Assembly (NCBI GenBank): GCA_963793245.1 | Contig: CAWBZG010000005.1 | Coordinates: forward strand, 868,001-932,000 | DNA from: CAXBBB01 sp963793245 | Lineage (GTDB): Bacteria; Bacteroidota; Rhodothermia; Rhodothermales; BA12 | DNA length: 64,000 bases | Direction of reading: 5' to 3' | Shown here: one piece after another, positions 27,084-36,183 of the stretch | Layout of the letters: each line of letters begins with the position of its first letter | Numbering within the stretch: the stretch's first letter is position 1 | Notes under the pieces: generated by a model | Seen by the model: the letters and a program-made list of their open reading frames with translations, nothing else | Databases searched by the model: none | What the model was told of the DNA's origin: nothing | Program-made: the position numbers and the translations under genes

Positions 27084-29036
27084 TTGGAGATCGCACCGCC
27101 GCCCGCCGCCGTCGACGCCTGGACGTCCACCGATTCGGAAGCGCTCTACCGCGTGCCTGCCTGGGGCGAGGGATACGTCTCCATCACCGACGCAGGACAC
27201 ATCGCGATGAAGCCCGATCCTGACGGTCCGGCCATCAGCCTGCCTGCCGTCGTCGAGGAGTTGGTGGGGCAGGGCGTTCGGCTGCCTCTGGTCGTCCGGT
27301 TTCAGGACCTGCTCGCTACGCGCGTCAAACTGCTCAACGAGTCGTTCCGCACCGCCGTCGAGGAGAGCGGCTACGGCAACGGGTATACGGGCGTCTACCC
27401 GGTCAAGGTGAACCAACTGCGCGAAGTCGTCGACGAGATCGTCGAGGCAGGCAAACCCTATGGCTACGGACTCGAATGCGGCTCGAAAACCGAACTGATC
27501 GCGACGCTGCCCCGGCTCGAAGACGACGAGACGCTGCTGCTCGTCAACGGCTACAAGGACAGCGAGATGCTGCGCCTGATCACGACGTTCCAGAAGCTGG
27601 GCCGACAGGTGCTGCCCATCGTCGAGAAGACGACCGAACTGCGCCGAATCCGCGAGTTGGCCGATGAAGCCGGAGTCGACCCGCAGTTCGGAGTCCGAGT
27701 CAAACTGTCGACCGTCGCCGAGGGCATGTGGCAGACTTCGTCGGGCGACCTGTCGAAGTTCGGCGTCGCGCTGCCCGAGTTGGTCGACGCCGTCGACGAG
27801 TTGATCGCGGCGGGGCAGAACAAGGCGCTCAGACTGCTGCACTTCCACATCGGCAGTCAGATCGGCGACGTGCAGGCGATCAAGTCGGCCGTCCGCGAAC
27901 TGACGCGGATTTACGCACACCTGACGCGTCGCGGTCTGGAGATCGAATACCTCGACTGCGGCGGCGGTCTGGGCGTCAACTACGACGCGCTCCCTTTGGG
28001 CGGCGGACGCGGCGGCGTCGACTACACGATGCAGGAATACGCCAACGCCATCGTCTACGCGGTCCAGGAAGTCTGTGAAGCCGAAAACGTGCCGCCGCCG
28101 CGCATCGTCACTGAGAACGGACGCGCAATCACGGCGCACCACTCGGTCCTGGTCGTCGACACGCTGGGCCGCACCGAGAAGCCGACCGTCGCCGACGGAT
28201 TCGAGTTGCCCCAAGGCTCGCACGAAGTGGCGCAGAGTCTGTTCGAGATGATCGCGAGCGTCGAAACGGCGGCGGGGCTGGGCGAACTGCTCGAAGTCTA
28301 CCACGACGCTGTCGACGTGCGCGAAAAGGCCCACGCGCTATTCGGCTACGGCTACCTGCCGCTCGATCAGAAAGCCCTCGCTGAGCGGCTGTTCTGGACG
28401 GTCTGCAACCGCCTCTACGTCCGCGTCGAAGCCGCCGGACCCGACTGGGTACCCGACGAACTCGTCCGCCTGGGCGACGCGCTGACGGACCAACTGCTGT
28501 GCGACTTCTCGGTCTTCCAGTCGCTGATGGACCACTGGGCGCTAGGCCAACGCTTCCCCATCGTCCCCATCGACCGGCTCGATCAGCGCCCGACGCGCCG
28601 TGCCCGATTAGTCGATCTGACGTGCGACTCGGACGGCAAGGTCGCCCGCTTCGTCAACGGCGGAAAGGAGAAGCGCGCACTCGAAGTCCACGATATGCCC
28701 GAGGGCGAAACGTACCGTCTGGGCATTTTCCTGGTCGGCGCGTATCAGGACATCCTGGGCGATGCGCACAACCTGTTCGGCGGTGTGTCCGAAGCACACG
28801 TTTACGTCGACGATGAGGAGCCGAGCGGGTACTACATCGAAGAGATCCTCAAAGGCACGTCGGTAGAAGAGATGCTCGCTCGCGTCCAATACTTCCCGCC
28901 CGGACTGCAACAGCGCGTTCAGAAGACGCTGCGTCAGAAGTCGAAAAGCGGTACGATCCGCCCCAAAGAGGCCCAGACGATTCTCGAACAGTACCGCGCC
29001 TTCTTCGCCTCAACGACGTACCTCGACCCGCACTGA
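27084..29036 (+). CDS. speA: Biosynthetic arginine decarboxylase
   Basis: A 650-residue PLP enzyme that converts arginine to agmatine plus carbon dioxide. The PLP lysine lies in VYPVKVNQ. Further family motifs are YGLECGSKTEL, LVNGYKDSEM, LHFHIGSQIGD, YLDCGGGLGVNYD and PRIVTENGRAIT. Its length is normal for the SpeA family. The start is a TTG at 27084, and the N-terminus is Ala/Pro-rich; no better start is in reach. It is the first enzyme of the agmatine route completed by aguA and aguB just downstream. Divergence from the DHS-like gene suggests shared regulation. Confidence 0.88.
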   Translation: MEIAPPPAAVDAWTSTDSEALYRVPAWGEGYVSITDAGHIAMKPDPDGPAISLPAVVEELVGQGVRLPLVVRFQDLLATRVKLLNESFRTAVEESGYGNGYTGVYPVKVNQLREVVDEIVEAGKPYGYGLECGSKTELIATLPRLEDDETLLLVNGYKDSEMLRLITTFQKLGRQVLPIVEKTTELRRIRELADEAGVDPQFGVRVKLSTVAEGMWQTSSGDLSKFGVALPELVDAVDELIAAGQNKALRLLHFHIGSQIGDVQAIKSAVRELTRIYAHLTRRGLEIEYLDCGGGLGVNYDALPLGGGRGGVDYTMQEYANAIVYAVQEVCEAENVPPPRIVTENGRAITAHHSVLVVDTLGRTEKPTVADGFELPQGSHEVAQSLFEMIASVETAAGLGELLEVYHDAVDVREKAHALFGYGYLPLDQKALAERLFWTVCNRLYVRVEAAGPDWVPDELVRLGDALTDQLLCDFSVFQSLMDHWALGQRFPIVPIDRLDQRPTRRARLVDLTCDSDGKVARFVNGGKEKRALEVHDMPEGETYRLGIFLVGAYQDILGDAHNLFGGVSEAHVYVDDEEPSGYYIEEILKGTSVEEMLARVQYFPPGLQQRVQKTLRQKSKSGTIRPKEAQTILEQYRAFFASTTYLDPH

Positions 29037-29067
29037 CGGCGCTGCGTCTGCCTCATGCTCTCCACCT

Positions 29068-29174
29068 TGTCATTGCGAGCGAAGCGTGGCAATCTTCCGA
29101 TTTAGCCACAAGCACGGCGATTGCCACGTCCCCGGATCAAGTCCGGGGCAGGCTGCTATGCTCGTCGCAATGAC
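29068..29174. repeat. Palindromic intergenic repeat, family B, near-complete double copy
   Basis: In the 219-bp gap between speA and aguB. The first arm tgtcattgcgagcgaagcgtggcaatc is followed 25 bp later by the reverse arm gcgattgccacgtccccgg...cgtcgcaatgaca, which also contains an internal stem ccccggat/tccggggc. The structure is a dyad, and the arms match the copies at 3914, 6841, 30405 and 54397. Confidence 0.75.
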
Positions 29175-29218
29175 ATAAAGTTAGGTCGCTCTGCCGCCCG
29201 TTTCTGCCTCATCCGCCC

Positions 29219-29236
29219 GACGCAGCATGCTGCGTC
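29219..29236. repeat. 18-bp perfect palindrome before aguB
   Basis: The sequence gacgcagcatgctgcgtc is a perfect dyad 20 bp before the aguB start. It could be a protein-binding site or a short palindromic repeat; only one copy is seen in the window. Confidence 0.5.
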
Positions 29237-29255
29237 GCTACAACACGCCTTCCCT

Positions 29256-30164
29256 ATGCCTGATACGATTCACCTAGGCCTCGTCCAGTTCTCGATGACG
29301 CCGGATGTAGACGCGAACATGGCGAAAGCCATCGACGGTATCCGCGAGGCGCACAAGCAAGGCGCAAGCGTCGTGTGTTTGCCCGAACTGTTTCGCTCGC
29401 CGTACTTCTGCCAGACCGAAGACGCCGACCACTTCGCGCTCGCCGAAGCGATTCCTGGTCCATCGACCGACGCGCTGGCGGATGTTGCGCGTGAGTTGGA
29501 TGTCGTCGTTGTGGGCAGTCTGTTCGAGCGTCGCGCCAAGGGACTGTACCACAACACGGCGGCGATTCTGGACGGCGACCGGGGCTACGTCGGCAAGTAT
29601 CGCAAGATGCACATCCCGGACGACCCGCTGTTCTACGAGAAGTACTACTTCGCACCGGGCGACCTGGGCTTCCAGACGTGGGAAACAAGCAAGGGCGACC
29701 TGGGCGTGCTGATCTGCTGGGACCAGTGGTATCCCGAGGCCGCGCGCTTGACCGCGCTGCAAGGCGCCGACGTGCTCTTCTACCCGACCGCCATCGGCTG
29801 GCATCCGTCGGAGAAAGCCGAGTATGGACACGCCCAACGCGAAGCCTGGATCACGGCCCAGCGCGCCCACGCGATCTCCAACGGTGTCTACGTCGCTGCC
29901 GTCAACCGCACGGGCTTCGAGCCGACCGATTGGAACGACGAAGGCGCTCACGAAGCCGGACGCGGCATTCAGTTCTGGGGCGGATCGTTCGTCGCCGGAC
30001 CGGATGGGCAGATCGTCGCGCAGATGGGCGAGCAGGAAGAAGGCGTTTTGGTCGTCGAAACCACGCCCGACCTGATCAGCGGACAACGCCACGGCTGGCC
30101 CTTCCTCCGCGACCGCCGCATCGACGCGTATTCGGATCTCACGCAGCGCTATCTGCGCGGGTGA
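29256..30164 (+). CDS. aguB: N-carbamoylputrescine amidohydrolase
   Basis: A 302-residue nitrilase-superfamily enzyme. The catalytic triad is E44 in CLPELF, K117 in GKYRKMHIPD and C154 in VLICWDQWYPEAA. Also characteristic are LFYEKYYFAPGD and FWGGSFVAGPDG, typical of N-carbamoylputrescine amidases. It converts N-carbamoylputrescine to putrescine, completing the route agmatine to putrescine with AguA. ATG 29256 (MPDTIHLGLVQF) is chosen; the longer frame from 29121 translates repeat DNA. Confidence 0.87.
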   Translation: MPDTIHLGLVQFSMTPDVDANMAKAIDGIREAHKQGASVVCLPELFRSPYFCQTEDADHFALAEAIPGPSTDALADVARELDVVVVGSLFERRAKGLYHNTAAILDGDRGYVGKYRKMHIPDDPLFYEKYYFAPGDLGFQTWETSKGDLGVLICWDQWYPEAARLTALQGADVLFYPTAIGWHPSEKAEYGHAQREAWITAQRAHAISNGVYVAAVNRTGFEPTDWNDEGAHEAGRGIQFWGGSFVAGPDGQIVAQMGEQEEGVLVVETTPDLISGQRHGWPFLRDRRIDAYSDLTQRYLRG

Positions 30165-30199
30165 CGCGGTCTTTGTGCCTCAACACAGGACCGGCCTCA

Positions 30200-30375
30200 G
30201 GCGTATCGGCGGTCAAGACGCGGAGCGCAGGGCGCGGCCAAAATCGTCCTGTTTGAGCGCAGCGAGTTTGGACGATTTTAGCAACCGAAGCGTAGCGTCC
30301 GCCGGTGCGACGTAAGCCTTGACTTTTTGGTCCTGGCGCCTGCCCTGAGCGAAGCCGAAGGGGATCAAGTCAAAA
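30200..30375 (+). repeat. Composite intergenic repeat, family A, copy 4 with nested insert
   Basis: Same core as the other copies: caagacgcggagcgcaggg, atcgtcctgtttgagcgcagc, gagtttggacgatttt, gcgtccgccggtgcgacgta and agccttgactttttggtc. The closing arm (gatcaagtcaaaac) is separated from the opening arm by an inserted segment that reads gccctgagcgaagccgaagg. That insert resembles yet another common intergenic palindrome, so the hairpin appears to have been split by a second element. Confidence 0.6.
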
Positions 30376-30404
30376 CGACGGACAAACGACTACCAGCAAC
30401 ATCC

Positions 30405-30434
30405 AGATTGCCACGGCCTACGGCCTCGCAATGA
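30405..30434. repeat. Palindromic intergenic repeat, family B (short copy)
   Basis: The arms attgccacggcc and ggcctcgcaatgac flank a tiny loop. This is a shortened form of the family B dyad just upstream of the aguA start. Confidence 0.6.
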
Positions 30435-30457
30435 CAGCCAAGGGAAAACACACAGCT

Positions 30458-31516
30458 ATGACCACCGACACCTTCGCTACCCGAGGCTACCGCATGCCCG
30501 CCGAATGGACGCAGCACGAAGCGACCTGGCTTACGTGGCCCCACTGCACCGAAACGTGGCCCAACACCGATCTTGATGCGCAAGTCGTCCCCGTCTTACG
30601 TCGCTATGATTCGGGCGCTGATGACCGGCGAAACGGTCCACGTCACCTGCCCGGACGAGGAGCGGCTGCGCTCGGCCCAGGCGCGGTTGAAGGCCGAAGG
30701 TATTCCGTTTGGAAACGATACGCCCGTCCGCCTACACCTCGTGCGCGACGGACGATGAGTGGATCCGCGACTATGGCGCGCTCTTCGTCGCGCAACGACA
30801 AGGGCAACCGGATCGCGACCGATTGGCAGTTCAACGCGTGGGGCGGCAAGTACGACCGGACCGAGCAGAACAACCGCGTCCCCCGAGCGATGGCCGAGTT
30901 GCACGGCGTCGAGCGCGTCGCCTTCGAAATCGTCCTCGAGGGCGGATCGGTCGAGATGAACGGCGAGGGCCTATGCCTGACGACCGAAAGCTGCCTGCTC
31001 AACCCCAACCGCAATCCTGATCTATCGCGCGCCGACGTGGAGGCCTACCTGCGCGATGGCCTGGGCGTCACCCAAACGATCTGGTTGGGCGATGGCATCG
31101 CGGGCGACGACACCGACGGCCACATCGACGACATGACGCGGTTTGTCGGTATCAACAGCGTCGTAACCGCCGTCGAATCCGATCCTGACGACGCCAACTA
31201 CGAACCGCTCAAAGACAACCTCGACCGCCTGCGCGCGTGGCGCAGTTCGACCGGGTCGGCGCTCGACGTACACACGCTTCCGATGCCGCCCGCGCTCTTC
31301 CGCGACGATCAGCGCCTGCCCGCCAGCTACGCCAACTTCCTGATCGGCAACGCTGCCGTCTTGATGCCTTCGTTCGATGCGCCCAGCGATGACGAGGCCG
31401 CCGACATCCTATCGCGCTTGCTCCAGCGTCCCGTCGCTCGCATTCCGGCGCGGGATCTGGTGTGGGGACTGGGCGCGTGCCACTGCCTCAGCCAGCACGT
31501 GCCCGTCGGAAGCTAG
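30458..31516 (+). pseudogene. aguA: Agmatine deiminase, frameshifted three times near the 5' end
   Basis: The start MTTDTFATRGYRMPAEW, with EATWLTWPH and WP, is the typical N-terminus of agmatine deiminase. The frame then shifts near 30585 (MIRALMTGETVHVT, then ERLRSAQARLKAEGI), near 30748 (TDDEWIRDYGALFV) and near 30800. From there the rest is intact: IATDWQFNAWGGKY, EGGSVEMNGEGLCLTTESCL, WLGDGIAGDDTDGHID, with the active-site cysteine in GACHCLSQHVP near the end. The enzyme makes N-carbamoylputrescine from agmatine. Three indels within about 220 bp with perfect family sequence on either side suggest sequencing error. The stop overlaps the convergent AhpD-like gene by 3 bases. Confidence 0.8.
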
Positions 31517-32052
31517 CGAGCGCGTTTGGCGAGTTCATCGGACCCGATACCTAGCGGTCCGGCCTGGAGGTTGTGGTAGTTCTCGACGGCGTTGAGCCAC
31601 GTCAACTCGACGATCTCGGTCTCCGAGAAGTGCGCCTGAACGCCCAGAAACGTCTCGTCGGCGACGCTGTGGCTGCGCGTCGCCTCCTCGCAGTAGAGCA
31701 GCGCCGCCCGCTCGCGACGGGTGAAGCGGTCGGACGTGCGGTAGTCGGCCAGCGCGTCGAAGCGTTCGGCTCCCATCTGTGACCGCAGCGCTTGGGCACG
31801 TTTCAGATCTGAGCAGAACGCGCAGCCGTTGACGCGCGACGCGTTGGCGCGGATCAGCAGTTGCAACCCTGAGTCGATGGACAGGCCGCTAGCGATGCGC
31901 TCCATCTTCTGCGCCAACAGACCCAGCTTCGGCTTGCGCGCGTAGATCACCCGAATCGGACCGATGACGGCGCCAAACATCCGCCGCGACAGCGCAAATG
32001 CAGTCCGCTCGAACAAGCTGCGCGGTGTGTCGATGGGGACGAGGCGAGGCAT
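31513..32052 (-). CDS. Carboxymuconolactone decarboxylase / AhpD-like family protein
   Basis: A 179-residue alkylhydroperoxidase-like protein. The AhpD-type redox motif CAFC (CxxC) appears in RVNGCAFCSDLKRA, and FTRRERAALLYCEEAT is also typical. Family members are peroxidase partners or decarboxylases; the CxxC favours a redox role. The final 3 bases overlap aguA, with which it is convergent. No specific substrate can be named. Confidence 0.82.
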   Translation of the reverse strand: MPRLVPIDTPRSLFERTAFALSRRMFGAVIGPIRVIYARKPKLGLLAQKMERIASGLSIDSGLQLLIRANASRVNGCAFCSDLKRAQALRSQMGAERFDALADYRTSDRFTRRERAALLYCEEATRSHSVADETFLGVQAHFSETEIVELTWLNAVENYHNLQAGPLGIGSDELAKRAR

Positions 32053-32078
32053 AGGATCAGAGGGAGAGATCCGCTCTG

Positions 32079-32762
32079 TTATCGGCCCAGCAGCACCTGA
32101 AGTAAACCCGCTCCGTGAAGACTGACGCTCGGTACGACGATGATAGAGTTAGTGCGCAGATCGAGCGCCGAGTCGTCGTAGAACACACCGACTTCCAGAC
32201 TAATGCCCAGATCTGTCGTCCCTAGTCGGACGCCTCCAAATGGGCCGATGGTCGGCAGATCGCTCACGGCCTCACTCGACAGCGGAAACGTCTGCATGAA
32301 CCGCATGCCGCCGTAGGGCGTCGCGATCAAGTCTTCGCGTCCCGACGCGATCAGCGTGGCTTCCAGATGCGCGTTCAGTCCGCCGTTGATGACGCCCATT
32401 CCGCCCATCGCGGCCCATCCGAGCGGAGCGCCAGGCTGGGCCGCCTGAAACTGATGCTTGGCGTTGACCACGATGCCCGAGTAGCCGGGCGCGTAGATGC
32501 CGATGTCCGTCGATGGCCCGATTCCGAAACGCGCGCCGGTCGATGCGAGGAAATAGGCACCCGAATAGCCGTCCTGAATGTCGTCTTCGTCGTCGCGGTA
32601 TTCGACTCCGACAGGTACGAGTGCGATAGAGGTCGTGGTCTGGAGTTCACCCTCAGGAGCCGTCGCCGCCGTCGTGCCGACGGTGTAGGGCACGCAGCCG
32701 GTGAGCAGGTGCGACGCCGCAGCGAGCAGTAGCAGGAGTGGGACGAGGGAGCGCATACGCAT
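32079..32762 (-). CDS. Lipoprotein of unknown function with barrel-like pattern
   Basis: The product begins MRMRSLVPLLLLLAAASHLLTGC, with lipobox LLTGC. It then has strand-rich segments FGIGPSTDIGIYAPGYSG, GVRLGTTDLGISLEVGVFY and a short C-terminus ending VLLGR. It looks like an outer-membrane-associated lipoprotein. I do not recognise a family. ATG 32762 is used because it gives a compact signal sequence; 32780 is an alternative. Confidence 0.6.
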   Translation of the reverse strand: MRMRSLVPLLLLLAAASHLLTGCVPYTVGTTAATAPEGELQTTTSIALVPVGVEYRDDEDDIQDGYSGAYFLASTGARFGIGPSTDIGIYAPGYSGIVVNAKHQFQAAQPGAPLGWAAMGGMGVINGGLNAHLEATLIASGREDLIATPYGGMRFMQTFPLSSEAVSDLPTIGPFGGVRLGTTDLGISLEVGVFYDDSALDLRTNSIIVVPSVSLHGAGLLQVLLGR

Positions 32763-32844
32763 GGTGGAAAAACGCCGCACTATCGCGCATCCGGTCGATT
32801 AGATCCGCGTGCGCCGTGAAGACTGCCGATCGGCGACCTCGTCG

Positions 32845-33624
32845 TCAACTTGGCCCACAGTCATCAAGCAGCCGACGCTGAGATTCGGCCTCGATTTTCG
32901 GGACAGTCCCAGCGATGGTGCGGGCCAAGCGATCGGCGAGGGCTTCGAGTTCGCGGTCTTTTTTTGCGCGCCAGTTCACGTCCAAGTTGCGGATCAGCGG
33001 GCCGAAAACGAGCATGCCGACGGCGAACACGCCCAGACCAATAAACGCGGCCTTGACCATGATCAACGCCACGACAGCGGCGAGTGCAGCGGGAATCAGC
33101 GCGTATGTCATTCCCTCAGCAGTCGGCGACCCCCATCCTACTTTCTGGCTCATCCGCACTTGGACGCCGTCCCCTCGCGGGCGCATCTGGACCGTTGTAA
33201 CGACGCCCATGCTGGTCGTGTGGCGCCACTCGAATGTCTTGCCGATCTGCTCGGTGTCGTGGACGCCGTAGCCCAGCGCGCGCATGATCGGATCGCTCGT
33301 CATGCCGAAGCGGTGTCGCAGTTCGACGATAACTTCTTCAATGGCGGCGGCGAGCGAGTCGTCGTCGAGGTCGGGAAACGAAACGAAGCGCTCGGCGAAA
33401 ATCTGTGTATCCGACTGCTCGTCCGTCGCCTCTCGGCTCACACCGCCCATTTCGCGCGCGGCCTGCCTGAGTGCCGCCGGATCGATGCCCGAACTGGCGG
33501 CAACGGCTTCGAGTTCGTCGAGCGTCAGGCCGTCCTCGTCGCCGGTCGGTCCGTGCGATTGGAGTTCGGCGGCGCGCTCCATCAGCGCAGCGATTTCTTC
33601 GCGAGAGTAGGTGCGTCCGTTCAT
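32845..33624 (-). CDS. Two-helix membrane protein, uncharacterised (YSREE-type)
   Basis: The product starts MNGRTYSREEIAALMERAAE with GLTLDELEAVAASSGIDPA, a short N-terminal helical region common to uncharacterised membrane proteins in this lineage. A segment LRHRFGMTSDPIMRALGYGV follows, and two membrane helices (ALIPAALAAVVALIMVKAAF and GLGVFAVGMLVFG) lie near the C-terminus. The tail (RAKKDRELEALADRLARTIAG) is charged. The function is unknown. Confidence 0.6.
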   Translation of the reverse strand: MNGRTYSREEIAALMERAAELQSHGPTGDEDGLTLDELEAVAASSGIDPAALRQAAREMGGVSREATDEQSDTQIFAERFVSFPDLDDDSLAAAIEEVIVELRHRFGMTSDPIMRALGYGVHDTEQIGKTFEWRHTTSMGVVTTVQMRPRGDGVQVRMSQKVGWGSPTAEGMTYALIPAALAAVVALIMVKAAFIGLGVFAVGMLVFGPLIRNLDVNWRAKKDRELEALADRLARTIAGTVPKIEAESQRRLLDDCGPS

Positions 33625-33676
33625 AGTAGGCCAAACGTACGACGACAAGTTGAGTTACGCACGCGGTGCCAGCGCG

Positions 33677-36124
33677 TCATCGAACGACGACAAATTGCTG
33701 CGTCGCCTGCCGCCCGTTCTGGCTCAACCGAAGCAGATAGGCACCGGGCGCCAGCGCGTCGGTCGACACCGTGACTTCGTGCGGACCGGCGGCGAACGTG
33801 CCGTCAACGACGAGCGAGACACGGCGACCAAGCACGTCGAAGGCTTCGATCAGCACGCGCCCTGCCGTCGGCGTCTCGAACGCAATGCGAGCCGAGCCGC
33901 GCGCCGGATTAGGAGCCGGAGCGTGCAGCGCCAGCCTATTGGCGGCTTGGGACTCGTCGGCGCTTGTGACCGTCGACAGAGCGAATATCTGCGTCTGGTG
34001 CGGGCCGATGTCTAGACCAGACAGCGAACTGCCTGTTGCCGTGACATCGGACGTACCGCCTTTGAGCACGTCGACTAAGGTGTGGTCTCCCGGAGCGATC
34101 AGTCCGGGCGGCAAGCCCAGCGTCATCGCACCCGACGCATCCGCCGTCAGGTTCGAGACGACCAGAACCGCCTCGCCATCCAGTTCTCGCACAAAGGCCA
34201 TGACGGAGTTGGGCGCTCCCGTAACGGCGAGGTAGTCGCCCCGGCTCAGCGCGGGCGACGCCGTCCGCGTCTGGATCAGACGCCGATAGTGGCTGAGCAG
34301 CGAGCCGTCGTCCCCAGACTGCCCTGAGACGTTCGGGACGTATAGCTGCCGTCAACGGCGATCCACGGATTGCCGCTCGTGAAGCCCGCGCCGGATGCGC
34401 CGGTCCATTGCATCGGCCGACGGATCTGCTCGTCGGGTTTGACGCCGGTCTGCCCGATCTCCTCGCCGTAGTACAGATACGGCGTTCCAGGCAACGTGAG
34501 CAGCAGCGACGCAGCGCTTCGAGCGCGGTTCTGATCGCCGCCGAGCACGCTCATCACGCGATCCTGGTCGTGGTTGGTCAGGAACGTAGCATAGCTCAGG
34601 TGTGGATATTCGCCGTACGCCGCCTGCACGTCCGCTGCCAACCGCCGCGCGTCGCCCGAGCGGACAGCGTTGAGCATCGCCCCGGCCACGTCGAACGCGA
34701 AGCACTGCGACAGGCTACCGGGCGCGACGTACGGAAGTACGCGATCTCGGCTAGACCACGCCTCACAGACCGTGTAGGCGTCGGGATCGGCCTGCCGCGT
34801 GCGGGCGGCGAAATCGGCCCAGAGCGCGTGTGTCTGGGGGAGATCCTCGTACGTGTTGCCGTCTTCGAACAGATACTTGACCGCGTCCAACCGGAAGCCG
34901 TCTATACCCACGTCTTCGAGCCAGAAGTCGGCGGCGGAGAACAGGCTGTCGCGGACAGCAGGCGTCTCGAAGTTGAGATCCGGCATCCCGCCCCAGAACA
35001 CGCCCCAGTAGAAACCGCGCGAGCCACGGTGCCACGCCGTCCCGAGCGGCCCACCCGTACTTCCAGGCGACGCGTTCCAGCGGTAGAAGTCACGGAACGT
35101 CGCGTCGCCCTGGCTCGACGCCGTAAACCACGGATGGCGGCTCGACGAGTGGTTCATCACGTAGTCGATCACGACGCGGATGCCGCGCGCGCGTGCTTCG
35201 CGCATCAACTCGCGCATGTCCTCTATCGTGCCATAGTCCTCCTCGACGCCCCTATAGTCGGTCACGTCGTAGCCGTGGTAGCTAGGCGACGGATTGATCG
35301 GCATCAGCCAGAGCGCGGTCACGCCCAGGTCGTCGGTCGTCGATGGGTCGCCATCGTTGAGGTAGTCGAGGCGCGAGATCAGGCCCTGCAAATCGCCGAT
35401 GCCGTCGCCGTCGGAGTCTTGGAAGCTGCGGACGAACACCTCGTAGAAGACCGCGTCGTGCCACCAGTTGGCCTCGAACGGCGGACGCTCTGCGACGGTT
35501 ACGGCATCGCCGAATCGTCAGCGTGTCGGCACCTTCGGGACCGGACGCGATCAGCGTCGCATCGTACGAGCCGACGGTCGAGTAGCGCACGACTGGACTC
35601 TGATCGGTCGAAGTAGACGGCACTCCACCCTCGAACGTCCACGTCCAGCCTGTCACGTTGCCACTGGATCGGTCTCCGAAGTAGACGACACCGCCTTCGG
35701 TCGTGCGGGCGGGCGAGGCGCGAAACTCGGCGATGGGTGGGCCGGTCGGCGGGGCTTCGTCGCTGTACCACACGCGGATCGTGTTGCCGCTGGGCAGGAC
35801 GCGATACTCGCGGTTCGGCCCGGCGTTGGGAAACTCCTCGGTCCCCGCCCAACTCCCGTCGATCCGAAACTTGAACGCGATGTCGCTGCCTACCGAGAAG
35901 CCGCCTTTGGTCAGCGCATAGACCGAGTCGCCATCGGCATCCGCCAGCCGATCACCTGCGCCGTCCCAGCCGTTGAAGCTGCCCGCCACATCGACGTATT
36001 GCGTCGCCGGATCGAACTGCCCCTCGGTGATCCGATAGCGCATGTCGACCTCGAAATCGATGGCGACGGTCTGGGCGTGCGCAACGGGCGCGGCGAGAAG
36101 AGCGAGGAGTAGGACGAGGCGCAT
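33677..36124 (-). pseudogene. Secreted GH13 alpha-amylase with starch-binding and PKD-like domains and T9SS tail, two frameshifts
   Basis: The joined product starts with a signal peptide (MRLVLLLALLAAPVAHAQ). A CBM-like region (AGSFNGWDGAGDRL) and a PKD-like domain (GWTWTFEGGVPSTSTDQSP) follow. After a frameshift near 35508 comes the GH13 barrel: nucleophile region GIDGFRLDAVKYL, acid/base TVCEAWSSRD and FLTNHDQDR. After a second shift near 34345 it continues with SLLSHYRRLIQTRTASP and a C-terminal domain. The end, AYLLRLSQNGRQATQQFVVV followed by R, is a Bacteroidota type IX sorting tail. Family GH13 cleaves alpha-1,4-glucans. The shifts leave the flanking sequence intact. Confidence 0.8.
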
Positions 36125-36183
36125 CTGAGGCGGGCTGGGACTGATCTCGCCCAACGGTCGAGAGGCAGGAGCGATCCGAGACT

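Noticed and set aside
29121..29255. Longer N-terminus for aguB
   Set aside because: Codons from 29121 translate a family B repeat; the family-like sequence starts at the ATG at 29256.
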